DNA of 64,000 nt, taken from Pseudomonas azadiae (GTDB lineage: Bacteria; Pseudomonadota; Gammaproteobacteria; Pseudomonadales; Pseudomonadaceae). Where the stretch lies: positions 372,001-436,000 of the forward strand of contig NZ_JAHSTY010000001.1 of assembly GCF_019145355.1 (NCBI RefSeq), read 5' to 3'. Positions within the stretch are counted from its first letter, which is position 1. Each line of letters starts with the position of its first letter. Both the position numbers and the translations under genes were made by a program. The notes beneath the pieces were generated by a model. That model was given only the letters and a program-made list of their open reading frames with translations. It ran no database searches and was not told the DNA's origin. Shown here piece after piece: positions 10,038 through 20,570 of the stretch.

Positions 10038-10843
10038 ACAGTGCCCTTTACAGCGGCTGGATTGCCCATCGGCGGTTTACGCCCAAGGGCCATGCCTTTC
10101 GCTACCGCATCGGTCTGCTGTACCTGGATTTGAGCGAAGAGCATCAAGTGCTCGGGCTTTCCCCGCTGGCCGGGCGCAGCCGCCTGGCGCCCTTCGGTTT
10201 TCGCCAGCAGGACTACCTGCGTGAATTGACGCGCACCGGCATGAGTTTGAGCGATGCCGTGCGCCAGGAAGTCGGCAAGGCACTGGGGCGTACGCCCCGG
10301 GGCGTTATCTGCCTACTGACCCAGGCCCGCAGTTGGGGCCTGGCTTTTAACCCCGTGAGTTTCTTCTACTGCTTTGAGGCCGACGGACGTTTGGCCGCGA
10401 TCCTGTGTGAAGTGACGAACACCCCATGGCGCGAGCGCTATCACTACGTGCTGCCCGCCCAGGCGCTGGGCGCGGATGAGCACCAGCATTTCGCCGTAGC
10501 CAAGGCCTTCCATGTGTCGCCGTTTTTGCCGCGCGACCTGGAATATCGCATGAGCTTCAGCCCTCCCGCCGCCAGGCTCGGCGTGCACATGGCTGACTGG
10601 CAGGGCGCACAGAAAGTCTTTGACGCCACCTTGAGCCTGCAAAAGCAAACGCTCGACCGCGCGAGCCTGCACCGCTACCTCTGGCGGTTTCCCTGGATGA
10701 CCGCCAAGACCTGCCTGGCGATCTACTGGCAGGCCATGCGCCTGTTGCTCAAACGCACACCGATTTTTTCCCATCAGGCCGCCGATGGCGCCTCTCGTAC
10801 CGCAGTCGGGTATACCAAGGATCGCCGCCATGAAATCCACTAG
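10034..10843 (+). CDS. DUF1365 protein
   Basis: A 269-aa protein of the DUF1365 family, recognised by SGWIAHRRFTPKGHAFRYRI at the start, NPVSFFYCF in the middle and the conserved KAFHVSPFLP followed by YRMSF. No catalytic motif is known. It starts at GTG 10034 within the preceding gene's end (GTGA) and overlaps the cfa-like gene by 14 nt, so it is an obligate operon member. It is probably a partner of the FAD oxidoreductase and methyltransferase in modifying membrane lipids. Confidence 0.9.
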   Translation: MNSALYSGWIAHRRFTPKGHAFRYRIGLLYLDLSEEHQVLGLSPLAGRSRLAPFGFRQQDYLRELTRTGMSLSDAVRQEVGKALGRTPRGVICLLTQARSWGLAFNPVSFFYCFEADGRLAAILCEVTNTPWRERYHYVLPAQALGADEHQHFAVAKAFHVSPFLPRDLEYRMSFSPPAARLGVHMADWQGAQKVFDATLSLQKQTLDRASLHRYLWRFPWMTAKTCLAIYWQAMRLLLKRTPIFSHQAADGASRTAVGYTKDRRHEIH

Positions 10844-12101
10844 CTTATCGGTCAAGACCCGCCGCCTGAACGTCAACGGCATGACCGCCGCGCTGTTACG
10901 CAAGGGCGTATTGCGTCAACTCAGCCAACTGCGCCACGGCCAGTTGGTGGTTGTCGAGGATGGCGAGCGGCAAGTCTTCGGCGCACGCGAAGCACATCTG
11001 CTGGGGGAGATCCAGATCCTCGATTCGGCCGTGTGGGGCCTGGTGGCGGCCAACGGTTCCATCGGCGCCGGCGAAGCCTTCATCCACGGTTACTGGAGCA
11101 GCCCGGACCTGACGGCGGTGGTGCGCGTCATGGTCAGCAACCTGGACGTACTCGACGCAATGGAAGGCGGCCTCGCACGCCTGACACGCCCGTTCACCCA
11201 AGGCCTGCACTGGCTCAATCGCAATACACGCAAGGGCTCGCAGGAAAACATCGCCGCCCACTACGACCTGGGCAACGACCTGTTTGAAGCGTTCCTCGAC
11301 CCGACCATGATGTATTCGGCGGGGCAATTCCTGACGCCCGACGACACCCTGGAACAGGCGCAACTGAACAAACTGGAGCGCATCTGCCAGAAGCTCGCCC
11401 TCAAGCCCAGCGACCACCTGCTGGAAATCGGCACCGGCTGGGGCAGCATGGCGCTGTACGCGGCGCAGCATTACGGCTGCAAGGTCACCACCACGACGCT
11501 GTCCAGGGAACAGTTCGCCTACACTGAAAAGCGCATCGAGGCGCTGGGGCTGCAAGATCAGGTCACGCTGCTGTTGCAGGACTACCGCGACCTTACCGGC
11601 CACTATGACAAGTTGGTGTCCATTGAGATGATCGAGGCGGTGGGCCATCGTTTCCTGCCGACCTACTTCAAACAATGCGCGCACTTGCTCAAGAACGACG
11701 GCCTGATGCTGCTGCAAGCCATCACCATCCGCGAGCAACGTTTCGAACAGGCCAAGCGCAGCGTGGACTTCATCCAACGCTACATCTTCCCCGGCGGCGC
11801 CCTGCCCAGCGTGCAGAACATGCTGCACATTGTCAGCCGCGATACCGACATGAACCTGCTGCACATGGAGGATTTCGGCCTGCACTATGCGAAAACCCTG
11901 CGCCTGTGGAACGAGAATTTTCACCGCGCCCATGGCCACCTTACGGAATTGGGCTACGACGAATACTTCCTGCGGCTGTGGGAGTTTTACCTGTGCTACT
12001 GCGAAGGCGGCTTCATGGAACGCAGCATTGGCACCGCGCAGTTGCTGCTGGCCAAGCCTTCGGCCATTAACCCGCCGCTGCTCGGGCGTTTCAGTGCTTA
12101 A
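10830..12101 (+). CDS. cfa: Cyclopropane-fatty-acyl-phospholipid synthase family methyltransferase
   Basis: A 423-aa protein of the CFA synthase family, which uses S-adenosylmethionine to modify double bonds in membrane phospholipid acyl chains. The SAM-binding motif LLEIGTGWG is at residues 197-205, and the family's C-terminal CYCEGGFMERSIG block is at 389-401. The ATG at 10830 lies inside the DUF1365 end. Paralogues of this family make methylated precursors of furan fatty acids (UfaM), so the product here could be either. It is the last gene of the light-response operon. Confidence 0.88.
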   Translation: MKSTSLSVKTRRLNVNGMTAALLRKGVLRQLSQLRHGQLVVVEDGERQVFGAREAHLLGEIQILDSAVWGLVAANGSIGAGEAFIHGYWSSPDLTAVVRVMVSNLDVLDAMEGGLARLTRPFTQGLHWLNRNTRKGSQENIAAHYDLGNDLFEAFLDPTMMYSAGQFLTPDDTLEQAQLNKLERICQKLALKPSDHLLEIGTGWGSMALYAAQHYGCKVTTTTLSREQFAYTEKRIEALGLQDQVTLLLQDYRDLTGHYDKLVSIEMIEAVGHRFLPTYFKQCAHLLKNDGLMLLQAITIREQRFEQAKRSVDFIQRYIFPGGALPSVQNMLHIVSRDTDMNLLHMEDFGLHYAKTLRLWNENFHRAHGHLTELGYDEYFLRLWEFYLCYCEGGFMERSIGTAQLLLAKPSAINPPLLGRFSA

Positions 12102-12219
12102 GACTGGCCGATGCAACGCGCTGTTCTGCTCTTTATACTGCTGGCTCGCTGCACCACAAAACACTGAAGCCGGTCGGCTTTTACTTGCAGCTTGGCGCTC
12201 AAAGCTTGAAGCTGCCGCC

Positions 12220-12525
12220 ATGACCCACATCCCCCACACCCAAATCGCCGAACCCGCCGTCACCTGTTCCACGTGCGCGGCCTGTTGCTGCCAGTTGGAA
12301 GTCATGCTGATCACCGACACCGGCGTGCCGGAGCGCTATATCGACACCGACGACTGGGGCGGCGAAGTGATGCTGCGCCTGGACGACGGCTGGTGCGCCG
12401 CCCTGGATCGAGACACGATGATGTGTACGATTTACGAGCGACGGCCGCTGATTTGCCGGGAATTCGAGATGGGCGCGCCGGAGTGCCTGGAAGAGCGCAA
12501 GGGGATTGCGACGGCGTATCGGTGA
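12220..12525 (+). CDS. YkgJ-family cysteine-cluster protein
   Basis: A 101-aa protein with the CxxCAACCC cluster near residues 16-22, then CAALDRDTMMCTIYERRPLICREF, the pattern of YkgJ proteins that probably bind Zn2+ or an Fe-S cluster. The ATG at 12220 is preceded by a gap of 118 nt after cfa, so it may be a separate unit. The function is unknown. The short tail ends just before a REP hairpin. Confidence 0.85.
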   Translation: MTHIPHTQIAEPAVTCSTCAACCCQLEVMLITDTGVPERYIDTDDWGGEVMLRLDDGWCAALDRDTMMCTIYERRPLICREFEMGAPECLEERKGIATAYR

Positions 12526-12549
12526 TCCGGGAATGTGGCGAAAATCAAA

Positions 12550-12636
12550 TGTGGGAGCTGGCTTGCCTGCGATGCGGGCACCTCGGTCTAACTGATGGTC
12601 CGAGGCGATTCCATCGCAGGCAAGCCAGCTCCCACA
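12550..12636. repeat. REP hairpin (Pseudomonas GTGGGAGCTGGCTTGCC type)
   Basis: Perfect arms of over 20 nt (12551-12574 and 12612-12635) read GTGGGAGCTGGCTTGCC and onward. The centre holds CACCTCGGTCTAACTGA, which is also found in the REP at 58269-58358. It lies between the convergent YkgJ and PagL genes, the usual place for a REP. No adjacent RAYT transposase is present. Confidence 0.85.
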
Positions 12637-12661
12637 GGGGGATCTTCAATGTGGCGGGGAG

Positions 12662-13180
12662 TTACAACGGCATGGTGTAGTGCAGCGAGTAGCTCTCTAC
12701 CCCATCGTTGTTGCTGCTGATGCCGGCATTGGAATAATGCGTGGCACGAATGCCCACTTCGTGCCCGCCGGTAAAGCGCAGGCCGAAACCCAGGCGGTCT
12801 TCGAACTGGAAGGCCTGGCCGATGTTGTTGTCTTCCAGTTTGGTCCGGGAGAACACCGCCACGCCGATCCCGGCCTCGATGTAAGGCTTGACCGATTGCC
12901 CGGCAAACTCATACACAAATACTGGCGAGAACGACAGGCTGCTCGCGCCCGCACGGTCATCACCTTCCCAATAAGTATAAGCCCCGCTCCAGTAACCGGT
13001 CAGGCGACCCGTGTCACTTTGCATCCAGCTTTTGTCCCAATCGGACGTCAACCCCAACCGATAGGTCAGCGTCGAATCACTGGTAGCGCCCAGTCCAAAC
13101 TCCAACCCGGCCGCTTGCGCCGAAAAAGAGTGTCCCATTACCGCGGCCGCAAGCGCAGCCAAACAGAGAAAACGCTTCAT
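12662..13180 (-). CDS. pagL: PagL-like lipid A 3-O-deacylase
   Basis: A 172-aa outer-membrane beta-barrel with a signal peptide (residues 1-23, ending SFSAQA). Aromatic-ended strands such as LTGYWSGAYTYWEG and SLSFSPVFVYEFAG are seen. The active-site triad fits PagL exactly in spacing: H148, S150 (in HYSNAGI) and E162, matching His126-Ser128-Glu140 of the P. aeruginosa enzyme. It removes a 3-O acyl chain from lipid A. The ATG at 13180 was chosen because AAGGGA lies about 9 nt before it; an ATG three codons earlier touches that site. Confidence 0.88.
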   Translation of the reverse strand: MKRFLCLAALAAAVMGHSFSAQAAGLEFGLGATSDSTLTYRLGLTSDWDKSWMQSDTGRLTGYWSGAYTYWEGDDRAGASSLSFSPVFVYEFAGQSVKPYIEAGIGVAVFSRTKLEDNNIGQAFQFEDRLGFGLRFTGGHEVGIRATHYSNAGISSNNDGVESYSLHYTMPL

Positions 13181-13293
13181 ATGAAACATCCCTTCTAACG
13201 ACGTTGTAAGATTTTATGTACAGGCTGACTTGCTATAGAAGTCGCCGTTAATGCAGAAGTTCAGTGGAAAACCGTGTTTATTTCACGAAATTT

Positions 13294-14088
13294 TCACGAA
13301 CTGAAATTACCCACATTTCCGGGATATTTCCATAGTGTAGGTAGGATGTTTCTGAAATGAGGCAAATCCCCGCTGGTCCAGAACCGCGCAGGCGCAGGGT
13401 TGCCGACGGCCAGCAGGTCGCGCTCGCCCAGCAAGCGCTTGAGCTGGCGGGCCACGGCGGCACCGGTGTCGATGAGGATGATGCTGGGGGGCAGCATCTG
13501 TGCCAGGAGCGGCTTGAGGAAGGGATAATGGGTGCAACCCAGGATGATGGTGTCGCAACCGGCGCTGAGCAGCGGCTCGACGTAGCCCTGCAACATCTGG
13601 CGCAGGGCCGGGCTGTTCAGGTCGCCGGTTTCAATCAGTTCCACCAGTCCCGGGCAGGGCTGGGTGATGACCCGCACATCGGTGGCAAAGCGGTCCAGCA
13701 GCGCGGCGAACTTGGCGCTCTGCAGGGTGCCGGTGGTGGCAAGCACGCCGACTACGCCGCTGCGGGTCGCGGCGGCCGCAGGTTTGACCGCGGGCTCCAT
13801 GCCCACCAGCGGCCAATCGGGATAGTCCTGGCGTAGCTCGGCAACCGCCGCGACGGTTGCGGTGTTGCAGGCAATCACAAACGCCTTGGCGCCCTGCTCG
13901 CGAAAAAACGCCGCGACCCGCCGCGAACGCTCGCGGATAAAAGCCGGGGTTTTCTCGCCATAGGGGATATGCCCGCAGTCGGCCACGTACAGCAGCGACT
14001 CACGGGGCAGTAATTGCTGGATTTCGTCCAATACCGACAAGCCGCCGACACCGGAATCGAACACACCAATGGGCGCGTCCTTAACCAT
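13294..14088 (-). CDS. murI: Glutamate racemase
   Basis: Makes D-glutamate for peptidoglycan. It has 264 aa with DSGVGGLSV at residues 11-19, the two catalytic Cys at 74 (ACNTA) and 185 (GCTHYPF), and no gap in the family pattern. The start overlaps the end of moeB by 8 nt, so it is the last gene of the hemA-prfA-prmC-moeB-murI unit. Confidence 0.97.
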   Translation of the reverse strand: MVKDAPIGVFDSGVGGLSVLDEIQQLLPRESLLYVADCGHIPYGEKTPAFIRERSRRVAAFFREQGAKAFVIACNTATVAAVAELRQDYPDWPLVGMEPAVKPAAAATRSGVVGVLATTGTLQSAKFAALLDRFATDVRVITQPCPGLVELIETGDLNSPALRQMLQGYVEPLLSAGCDTIILGCTHYPFLKPLLAQMLPPSIILIDTGAAVARQLKRLLGERDLLAVGNPAPARFWTSGDLPHFRNILPTLWKYPGNVGNFSS

Positions 14089-14836
14089 GCTCGGTCCCGC
14101 ACACGCTGCAACCGGGGTCGCGCTTGACGCGCAATTCGCGAAAACGCGTGGTCAAGGCGTCGATGAGCAACAAGCGGCCGACCAGGGGTTCACCAAAACC
14201 AGCGAGCAGTTTCAGGGCTTCCAGGGCTTGCAGGCTACCGACCAGCCCCACCAGCGGGCCGACCACGCCCGCTTCGCTGCAGGTGAGTTCGGTATCGCTG
14301 CCGTGCCCGTACAAACAGTGGTAGCACGGGCTTTCGGCGCGACGCGGGTCGAATACCGCCAGTTGGCCTTCAAGGCGAATCGCCGCGCCGCTGATCAAAG
14401 GCTTGCCGCCAGCGACGCAAGCCGCGTTGACCGCTTCGCGGGTGGCGAAGTTGTCGCTGCAATCAAGTACCACGTCCACCGCACCTACCGCCGCCGTCAG
14501 GGAATCGGCATCAAGCGCGGCGCGGTGGGCGATCAGTGTGATCCCGGGGTTAATGGCGGTCAGGCGGCGCAGGGCCGAATCGACCTTGGTTTGTCCGACG
14601 CTGTCGGTGTCGTGGATGATCTGGCGCTGCAGGTTGGTCAGGTCGACGGTGTCGAAGTCCGCCAGATGCAACTCGCCCACACCGGCGGCGGCCAGGTACA
14701 GCGCGACCGGTGCGCCCAAGCCACCCAGACCGACAATCAACGCGCGGCTGTTTTTCAGGCGCAATTGGCCGTCGATGTCGACATGCTGCAACAGAATCTG
14801 CCGGCTATAGCGCAACAGCTCCTGATCGCTCAGCAC
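14081..14836 (-). CDS. moeB: Molybdopterin-synthase adenylyltransferase (MoeB/ThiF family)
   Basis: A 251-aa E1-like enzyme that adenylates the C-terminus of MoaD for molybdopterin synthesis. Seen are GLGGLGAP at residues 36-43 (ATP binding), the two CxxC zinc motifs (CYHC and CSVC) and the DCSDNFATR block. It overlaps prmC by 7 nt and murI by 8 nt. ThiF-type function for thiamine is an alternative, but the prmC-moeB pairing is typical in Pseudomonas. Confidence 0.93.
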   Translation of the reverse strand: MLSDQELLRYSRQILLQHVDIDGQLRLKNSRALIVGLGGLGAPVALYLAAAGVGELHLADFDTVDLTNLQRQIIHDTDSVGQTKVDSALRRLTAINPGITLIAHRAALDADSLTAAVGAVDVVLDCSDNFATREAVNAACVAGGKPLISGAAIRLEGQLAVFDPRRAESPCYHCLYGHGSDTELTCSEAGVVGPLVGLVGSLQALEALKLLAGFGEPLVGRLLLIDALTTRFRELRVKRDPGCSVCGTEHG

Positions 14837-15660
14837 GGCCGGCGCCCCAGGCTGATGCGCTCGTGGCCGCCAAGGTCGACGCGGCTGTGTACGTCCTCGA
14901 AACCCTCGCTCAACAGCAGGTCGCGCACCGCCGAAGCCTGGTCGTAACCGTGCTCCAGCAACAACCGGCCGCCCGCATTCAGGTGGGCAGGCGCTTGTTT
15001 GATGATGTGGCGCAGGTCGTCCAGACCGTCATGACCGGCCACCAGTGCGCTGGCCGGTTCAAAGCGCACATCGCCCGCCGCCAGGTGCGGGTCGTTGTCG
15101 GCGATATAGGGCGGGTTGCTGATGATCAGGTCATAGGTATGACCTTGCAGCGCGCTGAACCAATGGCTGTTCAGCACACTGGCGTTATTGAGGTGCAGGC
15201 GCTGGCGATTGCGTTCGGCCAGGGCCACGGCTTCCAGCACGCGGTCGACGGCGGTGACCTGCCAGGCCGGCCGCTCACTCGCCAGGGCCAAGGCAATGGC
15301 GCCGCTGCCGGTGCCCAGGTCGAGGACCTTGGCGGGCGTGACCGGCAACAATTGCAGGGCGGCTTCCACCAGCAATTCGGTGTCCGGACGCGGGATCAGC
15401 GTGTGGGGCGCGACCTCCAGGTCCAACTTCCAGAACCCCTGCTGACCCAGGATATAAGCCACCGGCTCACCGCCACGACGGCGCTGCAGGTAGCCGGCAA
15501 AGGTCAGCGCGTCTTCGCTGCTGACGATTTTTTCCGGCCAGGTATGCAGGTAGCTGCGCGATTTGCCCAGGGCAGCGCCCAGCAACAATTCGGCATCCAG
15601 GCGCGCGGTAGGCGAATCGGGCAGGTCGGCGGCGCGCAGCAGGCTGGCGATGATGGTCAT
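14830..15660 (-). CDS. prmC: Release factor glutamine methyltransferase
   Basis: A 276-aa SAM-dependent enzyme that methylates the Gln of the GGQ motif in release factors. The SAM motif DLGTGSG is at residues 114-120 and the signature NPPY at 182-185. The ATG at 15660 was chosen; the frame stays open far upstream into prfA, but the family start MTIIASLLR is here. Its substrate gene prfA lies 11 nt upstream. Confidence 0.96.
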   Translation of the reverse strand: MTIIASLLRAADLPDSPTARLDAELLLGAALGKSRSYLHTWPEKIVSSEDALTFAGYLQRRRGGEPVAYILGQQGFWKLDLEVAPHTLIPRPDTELLVEAALQLLPVTPAKVLDLGTGSGAIALALASERPAWQVTAVDRVLEAVALAERNRQRLHLNNASVLNSHWFSALQGHTYDLIISNPPYIADNDPHLAAGDVRFEPASALVAGHDGLDDLRHIIKQAPAHLNAGGRLLLEHGYDQASAVRDLLLSEGFEDVHSRVDLGGHERISLGRRPC

Positions 15661-15671
15661 TTGTTCACCTG

Positions 15672-16754
15672 TTATTCGCCAATCGCCGCGAGTTGATCGG
15701 CCTGGTACTCGGCGAGCAGCGGCTCGATCACCGCATCCACGCCACCGGCGAGGATCTCGTCGAGGGAATAAAGGGTGAGGTTGACCCGGTGGTCGGTCAC
15801 CCGGCCCTGGGCAAAATTGTAGGTACGGATGCGCTCGGAGCGGTCGCCCGAGCCCACCAGCAGCTTGCGTTCGCTGGCAATCGCATTGGCGGCGGCGCTG
15901 GTCTGCTGGTCGTTGAGCTTGGCCGACAGCCAAGACATGGCCCGTGCACGGTTTTTGTGCTGGGAACGTTCTTCCTGGCACTCCACCACGATGCCTGAAG
16001 GCAAGTGAGTGATGCGGATCGCCGAATCGGTCTTGTTGACGTGCTGGCCGCCCGCGCCCGACGAGCGGTAGGTGTCGACGCGCAAGTCGGCCGGGTTGAT
16101 CTCGATGGTTTCCTGTTCGTCCGGCTCGGGCAATACCGCAACGGTGCACGCCGAGGTGTGGATGCGGCCTTGGGATTCGGTCGCGGGCACGCGCTGGACT
16201 CGATGCGCGCCGGACTCGAATTTGAGCTTGCCGTAGACGTTATCGCCTTCGACCCGGGCGATGACTTCTTTATAGCCGCCGTGCTCGCCCTCGTTTTCAG
16301 ACAATATCTCGACCCGCCAGCCGCGACGCTCGGCATAACGCGAATACATGCGGAACAGGTCGCCGGAGAAGATCGCCGCCTCGTCGCCGCCGGTACCGGC
16401 ACGGATTTCGAGGAACACGTTGCGTCCGTCGTTCGGGTCCTTGGGCAGCAGCATGCGTTGCAGATCGCCTTCCAGCTCGGCCAGCTTTTCCTTGGCTTCA
16501 CGGACTTCTTCCACGGCCATTTCACGCATGTCCGGGTCGTTGTCCTTGAGCAGCGCCTGGGCGCCTTCAAGGTCGGCCTGCACTTTCAGCAGGTTTTTAT
16601 AGGTCGTCACCACAGGCTCGACTTCGGCGTATTCCTTGGAATAGGCGCGGAACTTGGCCTGATCGGAAATGACCTCGCCATCGCCGAGCAAGGCGGTCAG
16701 TTCTTCGAAACGGTCCTGGAGCACGTCCAGTTTATTGAGCAGTGACGCTTTCAT
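15672..16754 (-). CDS. prfA: Peptide chain release factor 1
   Basis: RF1 reads UAA and UAG stop codons. It has 360 aa, with the PAT anticodon-like tripeptide at residues 190-192 and GGQ at 235-237 for peptidyl-tRNA hydrolysis. The start overlaps the end of hemA by 4 nt, a classic hemA-prfA arrangement. Confidence 0.98.
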   Translation of the reverse strand: MKASLLNKLDVLQDRFEELTALLGDGEVISDQAKFRAYSKEYAEVEPVVTTYKNLLKVQADLEGAQALLKDNDPDMREMAVEEVREAKEKLAELEGDLQRMLLPKDPNDGRNVFLEIRAGTGGDEAAIFSGDLFRMYSRYAERRGWRVEILSENEGEHGGYKEVIARVEGDNVYGKLKFESGAHRVQRVPATESQGRIHTSACTVAVLPEPDEQETIEINPADLRVDTYRSSGAGGQHVNKTDSAIRITHLPSGIVVECQEERSQHKNRARAMSWLSAKLNDQQTSAAANAIASERKLLVGSGDRSERIRTYNFAQGRVTDHRVNLTLYSLDEILAGGVDAVIEPLLAEYQADQLAAIGE

Positions 16755-18040
16755 TGCAGTTTTTTATCCGAAGAGCTATCTGGCGCGCCCTCACCGAGGG
16801 CAAAGAGTTCCTGAGCCATGGCCAACGCATCGAGGCGGCCTTCGGCGGTCAGCTTTTTTAATTGTACGCTGGGTGCATGGAGCAACTTGTTGGTAAGCCC
16901 CCGGGCCAACTGCATCAGCACGTCTTCGGCGCTGCCGCCGTTGGCCAGCAAGCGCTGGGCCTTGACCAGCTCCTCGTCGCGCAGGCGTTCGCCTTGCTGA
17001 CGATACGCCTTGAGCACGTCCACCGCCGCCAATTCACGCAGGCGCACCATGAAGTCTTCGGCGCCGGTGCTGACCATTTCCTCGGCCGCCTGAGCAGCGC
17101 CCTGACGGCTCTTGAGGTTTTCGGCGACCACTTCATGCAGGTCGTCGACGCTATAGAGGTAAACGTCGTCCAACTCGCCGACTTCGGGTTCGATATCCCG
17201 GGGAACGGCGATATCCACCATAAAGATAGGTTTGTGCTTGCGCAGCTTCAGCGCGCTCTCAACCGCGCCCTTGCCCAAAATCGGCAACTGGCTGGCCGTG
17301 GAGCTGATGACGATGTCGCTGCGCACCAGCTCGGCCGGAATATCCGCCAGCAACACGGCATGCGCGCCGAACTGCTCGGCGAGGATGCTCGCGCGCTCCA
17401 GCGTACGGTTAGCAACCACGATGCGCTTCACGCCCAGCTCATGCAGATGGCGGGCGACCAGGGTGATGGTCTCACCGGCGCCGATCAACAGGGCCTGGCT
17501 GCGTTGCAAATCGCTGAAAATCTGTTTGGCCAGGCTGACGGCGGCAAAGGCTACGGACACTGGGTTTTCGCCGATGGCGGTGTCGGTGCGCACTTGCTTG
17601 GCCGAATTGAACGTGGCCTGGAACAAGCGCCCCAGCAGCGGACCAACGGTGCCGGCCTCACGCGCCACGGCGTAGGCGGATTTCATCTGGCCCAGGATCT
17701 GCGGCTCGCCCAACACCAGCGAATCGAGACCGGCGGCCACCCGCATCATGTGACGAACTGCCGCATCCTCTTCGTGCACATAAGCGCTCGCGCGCAGGTC
17801 ATCGAGGTCCAGATGGTGATAATCGGCCAGCCAGCGCAGCACGACATCCGCCGAGAGATGCTCCTGCTCTATATAAAGCTCGCTGCGATTGCAGGTCGAA
17901 AGGATCGCAGCTTCGCGACTGTCGGTGAGCCGGCAGAGCTGCTGCAGGGCCTCAACCAACTGCTCCGGCGTAAACGCCACGCGCTCGCGCACGTCTACGG
18001 AGGCAGTCTTGTGGTTAATACCGAGTGCGAGGAAGGCCAT
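16751..18040 (-). CDS. hemA: Glutamyl-tRNA reductase
   Basis: Reduces glutamyl-tRNA to glutamate-1-semialdehyde, the first committed step of C5 haem synthesis. It has 429 aa with catalytic Cys50 in the motif STCNRSELY, the NADPH-site motif [13 protein letters not shown] near the middle and a helical dimerisation tail. It is first in a five-gene unit and is divergent from the TPR lipoprotein gene, leaving 182 nt for both promoters. Confidence 0.97.
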   Translation of the reverse strand: MAFLALGINHKTASVDVRERVAFTPEQLVEALQQLCRLTDSREAAILSTCNRSELYIEQEHLSADVVLRWLADYHHLDLDDLRASAYVHEEDAAVRHMMRVAAGLDSLVLGEPQILGQMKSAYAVAREAGTVGPLLGRLFQATFNSAKQVRTDTAIGENPVSVAFAAVSLAKQIFSDLQRSQALLIGAGETITLVARHLHELGVKRIVVANRTLERASILAEQFGAHAVLLADIPAELVRSDIVISSTASQLPILGKGAVESALKLRKHKPIFMVDIAVPRDIEPEVGELDDVYLYSVDDLHEVVAENLKSRQGAAQAAEEMVSTGAEDFMVRLRELAAVDVLKAYRQQGERLRDEELVKAQRLLANGGSAEDVLMQLARGLTNKLLHAPSVQLKKLTAEGRLDALAMAQELFALGEGAPDSSSDKKLQ

Positions 18041-18222
18041 TCAATATCGCTGATGATGTCGGGAAGCCGACAATTGTCCTACTTCGAAAGATTCAGAACA
18101 ACCACCGTCGTCTATTGTCCCTATACGTTGTGCCTATAAAGGCATCCACTGAGACTCGGTTATGTTTGGCCGAAGGCTTGTGTCATGATGATCCGACCGC
18201 AGGTTAGTCGTCCTCTTCCTAT

Positions 18223-19947
18223 ATGAATAGATCTTCCGCGTTGCTCCTTGCTTTTGTCTTCCTCAGCGGCTGCCAGGCCATGGCACCCGTGTCGCCGGAC
18301 GGTACGCCACCGGTAGAAGACAGCACCCCCGCCCCTGAAAAGCCCAAGGTTTATTCTTCATTCAGTGAAGAAACGGTGTTCAGCCTGCTGAGCGCGGAGC
18401 TGGCCGGCCAGCGCAATCGCTTTGATATTGCGCTGGATAATTATGTGACCCAGGCCATCAATACCCAGGATCCGGGGATTTCCGAGCGCGCGTTTCGCAT
18501 CGCCGAGTACCTGGGCGCCGACCAGGCTGCGCTGGACACGTCGCTGATCTGGGCAAAAAATGCGCCGGATGATCTGGAAGCACAGCGGGCGGCGGCCATT
18601 CAACTGGCGCGCGCCGGGCGCTATGACGACTCCATGGTGTATATGGAGAAAGTCCTGCAGGGCAAGGGCGACACCCATTTCGATTTCCTCGCGCTGTCGG
18701 CGGCCGACACCGACCAGGACACGCGCAACGGCCTGATGAAGGGTTTCGACCGCCTGCTGCAAAAACACCCGAAAAACAGCCAGCTGATTTTCGGCAAGGC
18801 CTTGCTGCTGCAACAGGACGACGAAGCCGACGCGGCGCTCAAGCTGCTGGAACAGAACCCGCCGGAAGAAGGCGAAATCGCCCCGATCCTGCTGCGCGCG
18901 CGCCTGTTGCAGAACCTCAATCGCGGCAAGGAAGCCATTCCGCTGCTGGAAAAAAGCATCAAGAAATACCCGGATGACAAACGCCTGCGCCTGACCTATG
19001 CGCGCATGCTGGTGGAGCAGGACCGCATGGAGGACGCCAAGGTGCAGTTCGCCAACCTGGTCCAGCAATACCCGGACGACGACGAACTGCGCTATTCCCT
19101 GGCACTGGTATGCCTGGAAGCGAAGGCCTGGGATGAGGCCAAGGGCTATCTTGAAGAGTTGATCCAGCGTGAAAGCCATGTGGACTCGGCGCACTTGAAC
19201 CTTGGCCGTATCGCCGAGGAGCGCAACGACCCGCAGGCCGCCCTGCTTGAGTACGCCCAGGTCGGCCCTGGCAACGATTACCTGCCGGCTCAATTGCGCC
19301 AGGCCGATATCCTGATGGGTAACGGGCGCACCGACGAGGCGGAAAAACGTCTGGCCGCGGCGCGGGATGCCGAACCGGACTACGCGATCCAGCTGTACCT
19401 GATCCAGGCCGAGACCTTGTCGGCCAACAATCAGGGCGAGCGCGCCTGGAAATTGCTGCACCAGGCCTTGCAGCAATTTCCGGATGACTTGAACCTGCTC
19501 TACACCCGCGCCATGCAGGCGGAGAAACGCAACGATCTGGCGCAGATGGAAAAGGACCTGCGCCTGATCATCAAGCGCGATCCGGACAACGCCATGGCCC
19601 TCAACGCCTTGGGTTACACCCTGTCCGACCGCACAACGCGTTACGCCGAAGCCAAGGCCCTGATCGAGCAAGCCCACACGCTCAACCCGGAAGACCCCGC
19701 CGTGCTCGACAGCCTGGGCTGGGTGAATTACCGACTGGGCAACCTGGATGAAGCCGAACGCTTGCTGCGCCAGGCGCTGGAGCGCTTCCCGGACCACGAA
19801 GTCGCCGCTCACCTGGGCGAAGTGCTGTGGGCCAACGGCAAGCAGCGCGAAGCCCGTCAAATCTGGGAAAAATTCCTCAAGCAACAACCCGAAAGCCCCA
19901 TCCTGCGCGGCACCATCAAGCGCCTGACCGGATCCGAGACCCTTTAA
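18223..19947 (+). CDS. TPR-repeat lipoprotein
   Basis: A 574-aa lipoprotein with signal peptide and lipobox LSGC (Cys17), followed by many degenerate and some clear TPR units. The best TPRs are near residues 430-540, for example the [16 protein letters not shown] and [16 protein letters not shown] repeats. It lies directly before lolB in Pseudomonas genomes. It is probably a scaffold at the outer membrane; the partner is unknown. Confidence 0.88.
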   Translation: MNRSSALLLAFVFLSGCQAMAPVSPDGTPPVEDSTPAPEKPKVYSSFSEETVFSLLSAELAGQRNRFDIALDNYVTQAINTQDPGISERAFRIAEYLGADQAALDTSLIWAKNAPDDLEAQRAAAIQLARAGRYDDSMVYMEKVLQGKGDTHFDFLALSAADTDQDTRNGLMKGFDRLLQKHPKNSQLIFGKALLLQQDDEADAALKLLEQNPPEEGEIAPILLRARLLQNLNRGKEAIPLLEKSIKKYPDDKRLRLTYARMLVEQDRMEDAKVQFANLVQQYPDDDELRYSLALVCLEAKAWDEAKGYLEELIQRESHVDSAHLNLGRIAEERNDPQAALLEYAQVGPGNDYLPAQLRQADILMGNGRTDEAEKRLAAARDAEPDYAIQLYLIQAETLSANNQGERAWKLLHQALQQFPDDLNLLYTRAMQAEKRNDLAQMEKDLRLIIKRDPDNAMALNALGYTLSDRTTRYAEAKALIEQAHTLNPEDPAVLDSLGWVNYRLGNLDEAERLLRQALERFPDHEVAAHLGEVLWANGKQREARQIWEKFLKQQPESPILRGTIKRLTGSETL

Positions 19948-19951
19948 GCTT

Positions 19952-20569
19952 ATGTTCTTGCGCCACATTGTCATGTTCAGCTTCATCGCCCTGCTCGCCG
20001 GTTGCGCGGGTTTTGGCGCTCGCGAATCCGTTGAGGGCCAGGGCAACCCGGCGCAATGGAAGCAGCACAAGGACCAGCTCAGCAGCATCGATGGCTGGCA
20101 GATCGAAGGCAAAGTAGGGGTTCGCGCACCGAAGGACTCCGGCAGCGGCACCTTGTTCTGGCTGCAGCGCCAGGACTACTACGACATTCGCTTGTCGGGC
20201 CCGCTGGGCCGTGGCGCCGCGCGCCTGACCGGCCGCCCGGGGCAAGTCAGCCTCGAGGTGGCCAACCAGGGCCGCTACGAAGCGACCTCGCCCGAGGCGC
20301 TGCTGGAAGAACAGATTGGCTGGAAGCTGCCAGTGTCGCATCTGGTCTGGTGGGTACGCGGTCTGCCCGCACCTGACAGCAAGAGCCGCCTGAGCCTCAA
20401 TGGCGACAGCCGCCTGGCCAGCCTGGAACAGGATGGCTGGCAGGTCGAATACTTGAGCTACGTGGAACAAGGCGGTTACTGGCTGCCCGAGCGCATCAAG
20501 CTGCATGGCACCGACCTGGACGTCACGCTGGTGATCAAGGACTGGCAACCGCGCAAGCTGGGGCAATGA
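19952..20569 (+). CDS. lolB: Outer-membrane lipoprotein receptor LolB
   Basis: Receives lipoproteins from LolA and inserts them in the outer membrane. It has 205 aa and is itself a lipoprotein (LLAGC, Cys18). The [22 protein letters not shown] stretch and half-barrel strands fit the family. It starts 4 nt after the TPR gene and is followed after 1 nt by ispE, the usual lolB-ispE order. Confidence 0.95.
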   Translation: MFLRHIVMFSFIALLAGCAGFGARESVEGQGNPAQWKQHKDQLSSIDGWQIEGKVGVRAPKDSGSGTLFWLQRQDYYDIRLSGPLGRGAARLTGRPGQVSLEVANQGRYEATSPEALLEEQIGWKLPVSHLVWWVRGLPAPDSKSRLSLNGDSRLASLEQDGWQVEYLSYVEQGGYWLPERIKLHGTDLDVTLVIKDWQPRKLGQ

Positions 20570-20570
20570 C

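Noticed and set aside
8490..12320. Long minus-strand frames opposite the FAD oxidoreductase and cfa genes
   Set aside because: They cover recognised coupled plus-strand genes; amino-acid composition (Gln, Val, His rich) is typical of antisense frames.
13190..13230. Single TGTACA upstream of the PagL-like gene as a LitR operator
   Set aside because: No second half-site lies 12 nt away; one hexamer is expected by chance.
18358..20151. Long minus-strand frame (597 codons)
   Set aside because: It is antisense to the TPR lipoprotein and lolB, which have clear signals, motifs and operon spacing; long antisense frames are a common effect of high GC.
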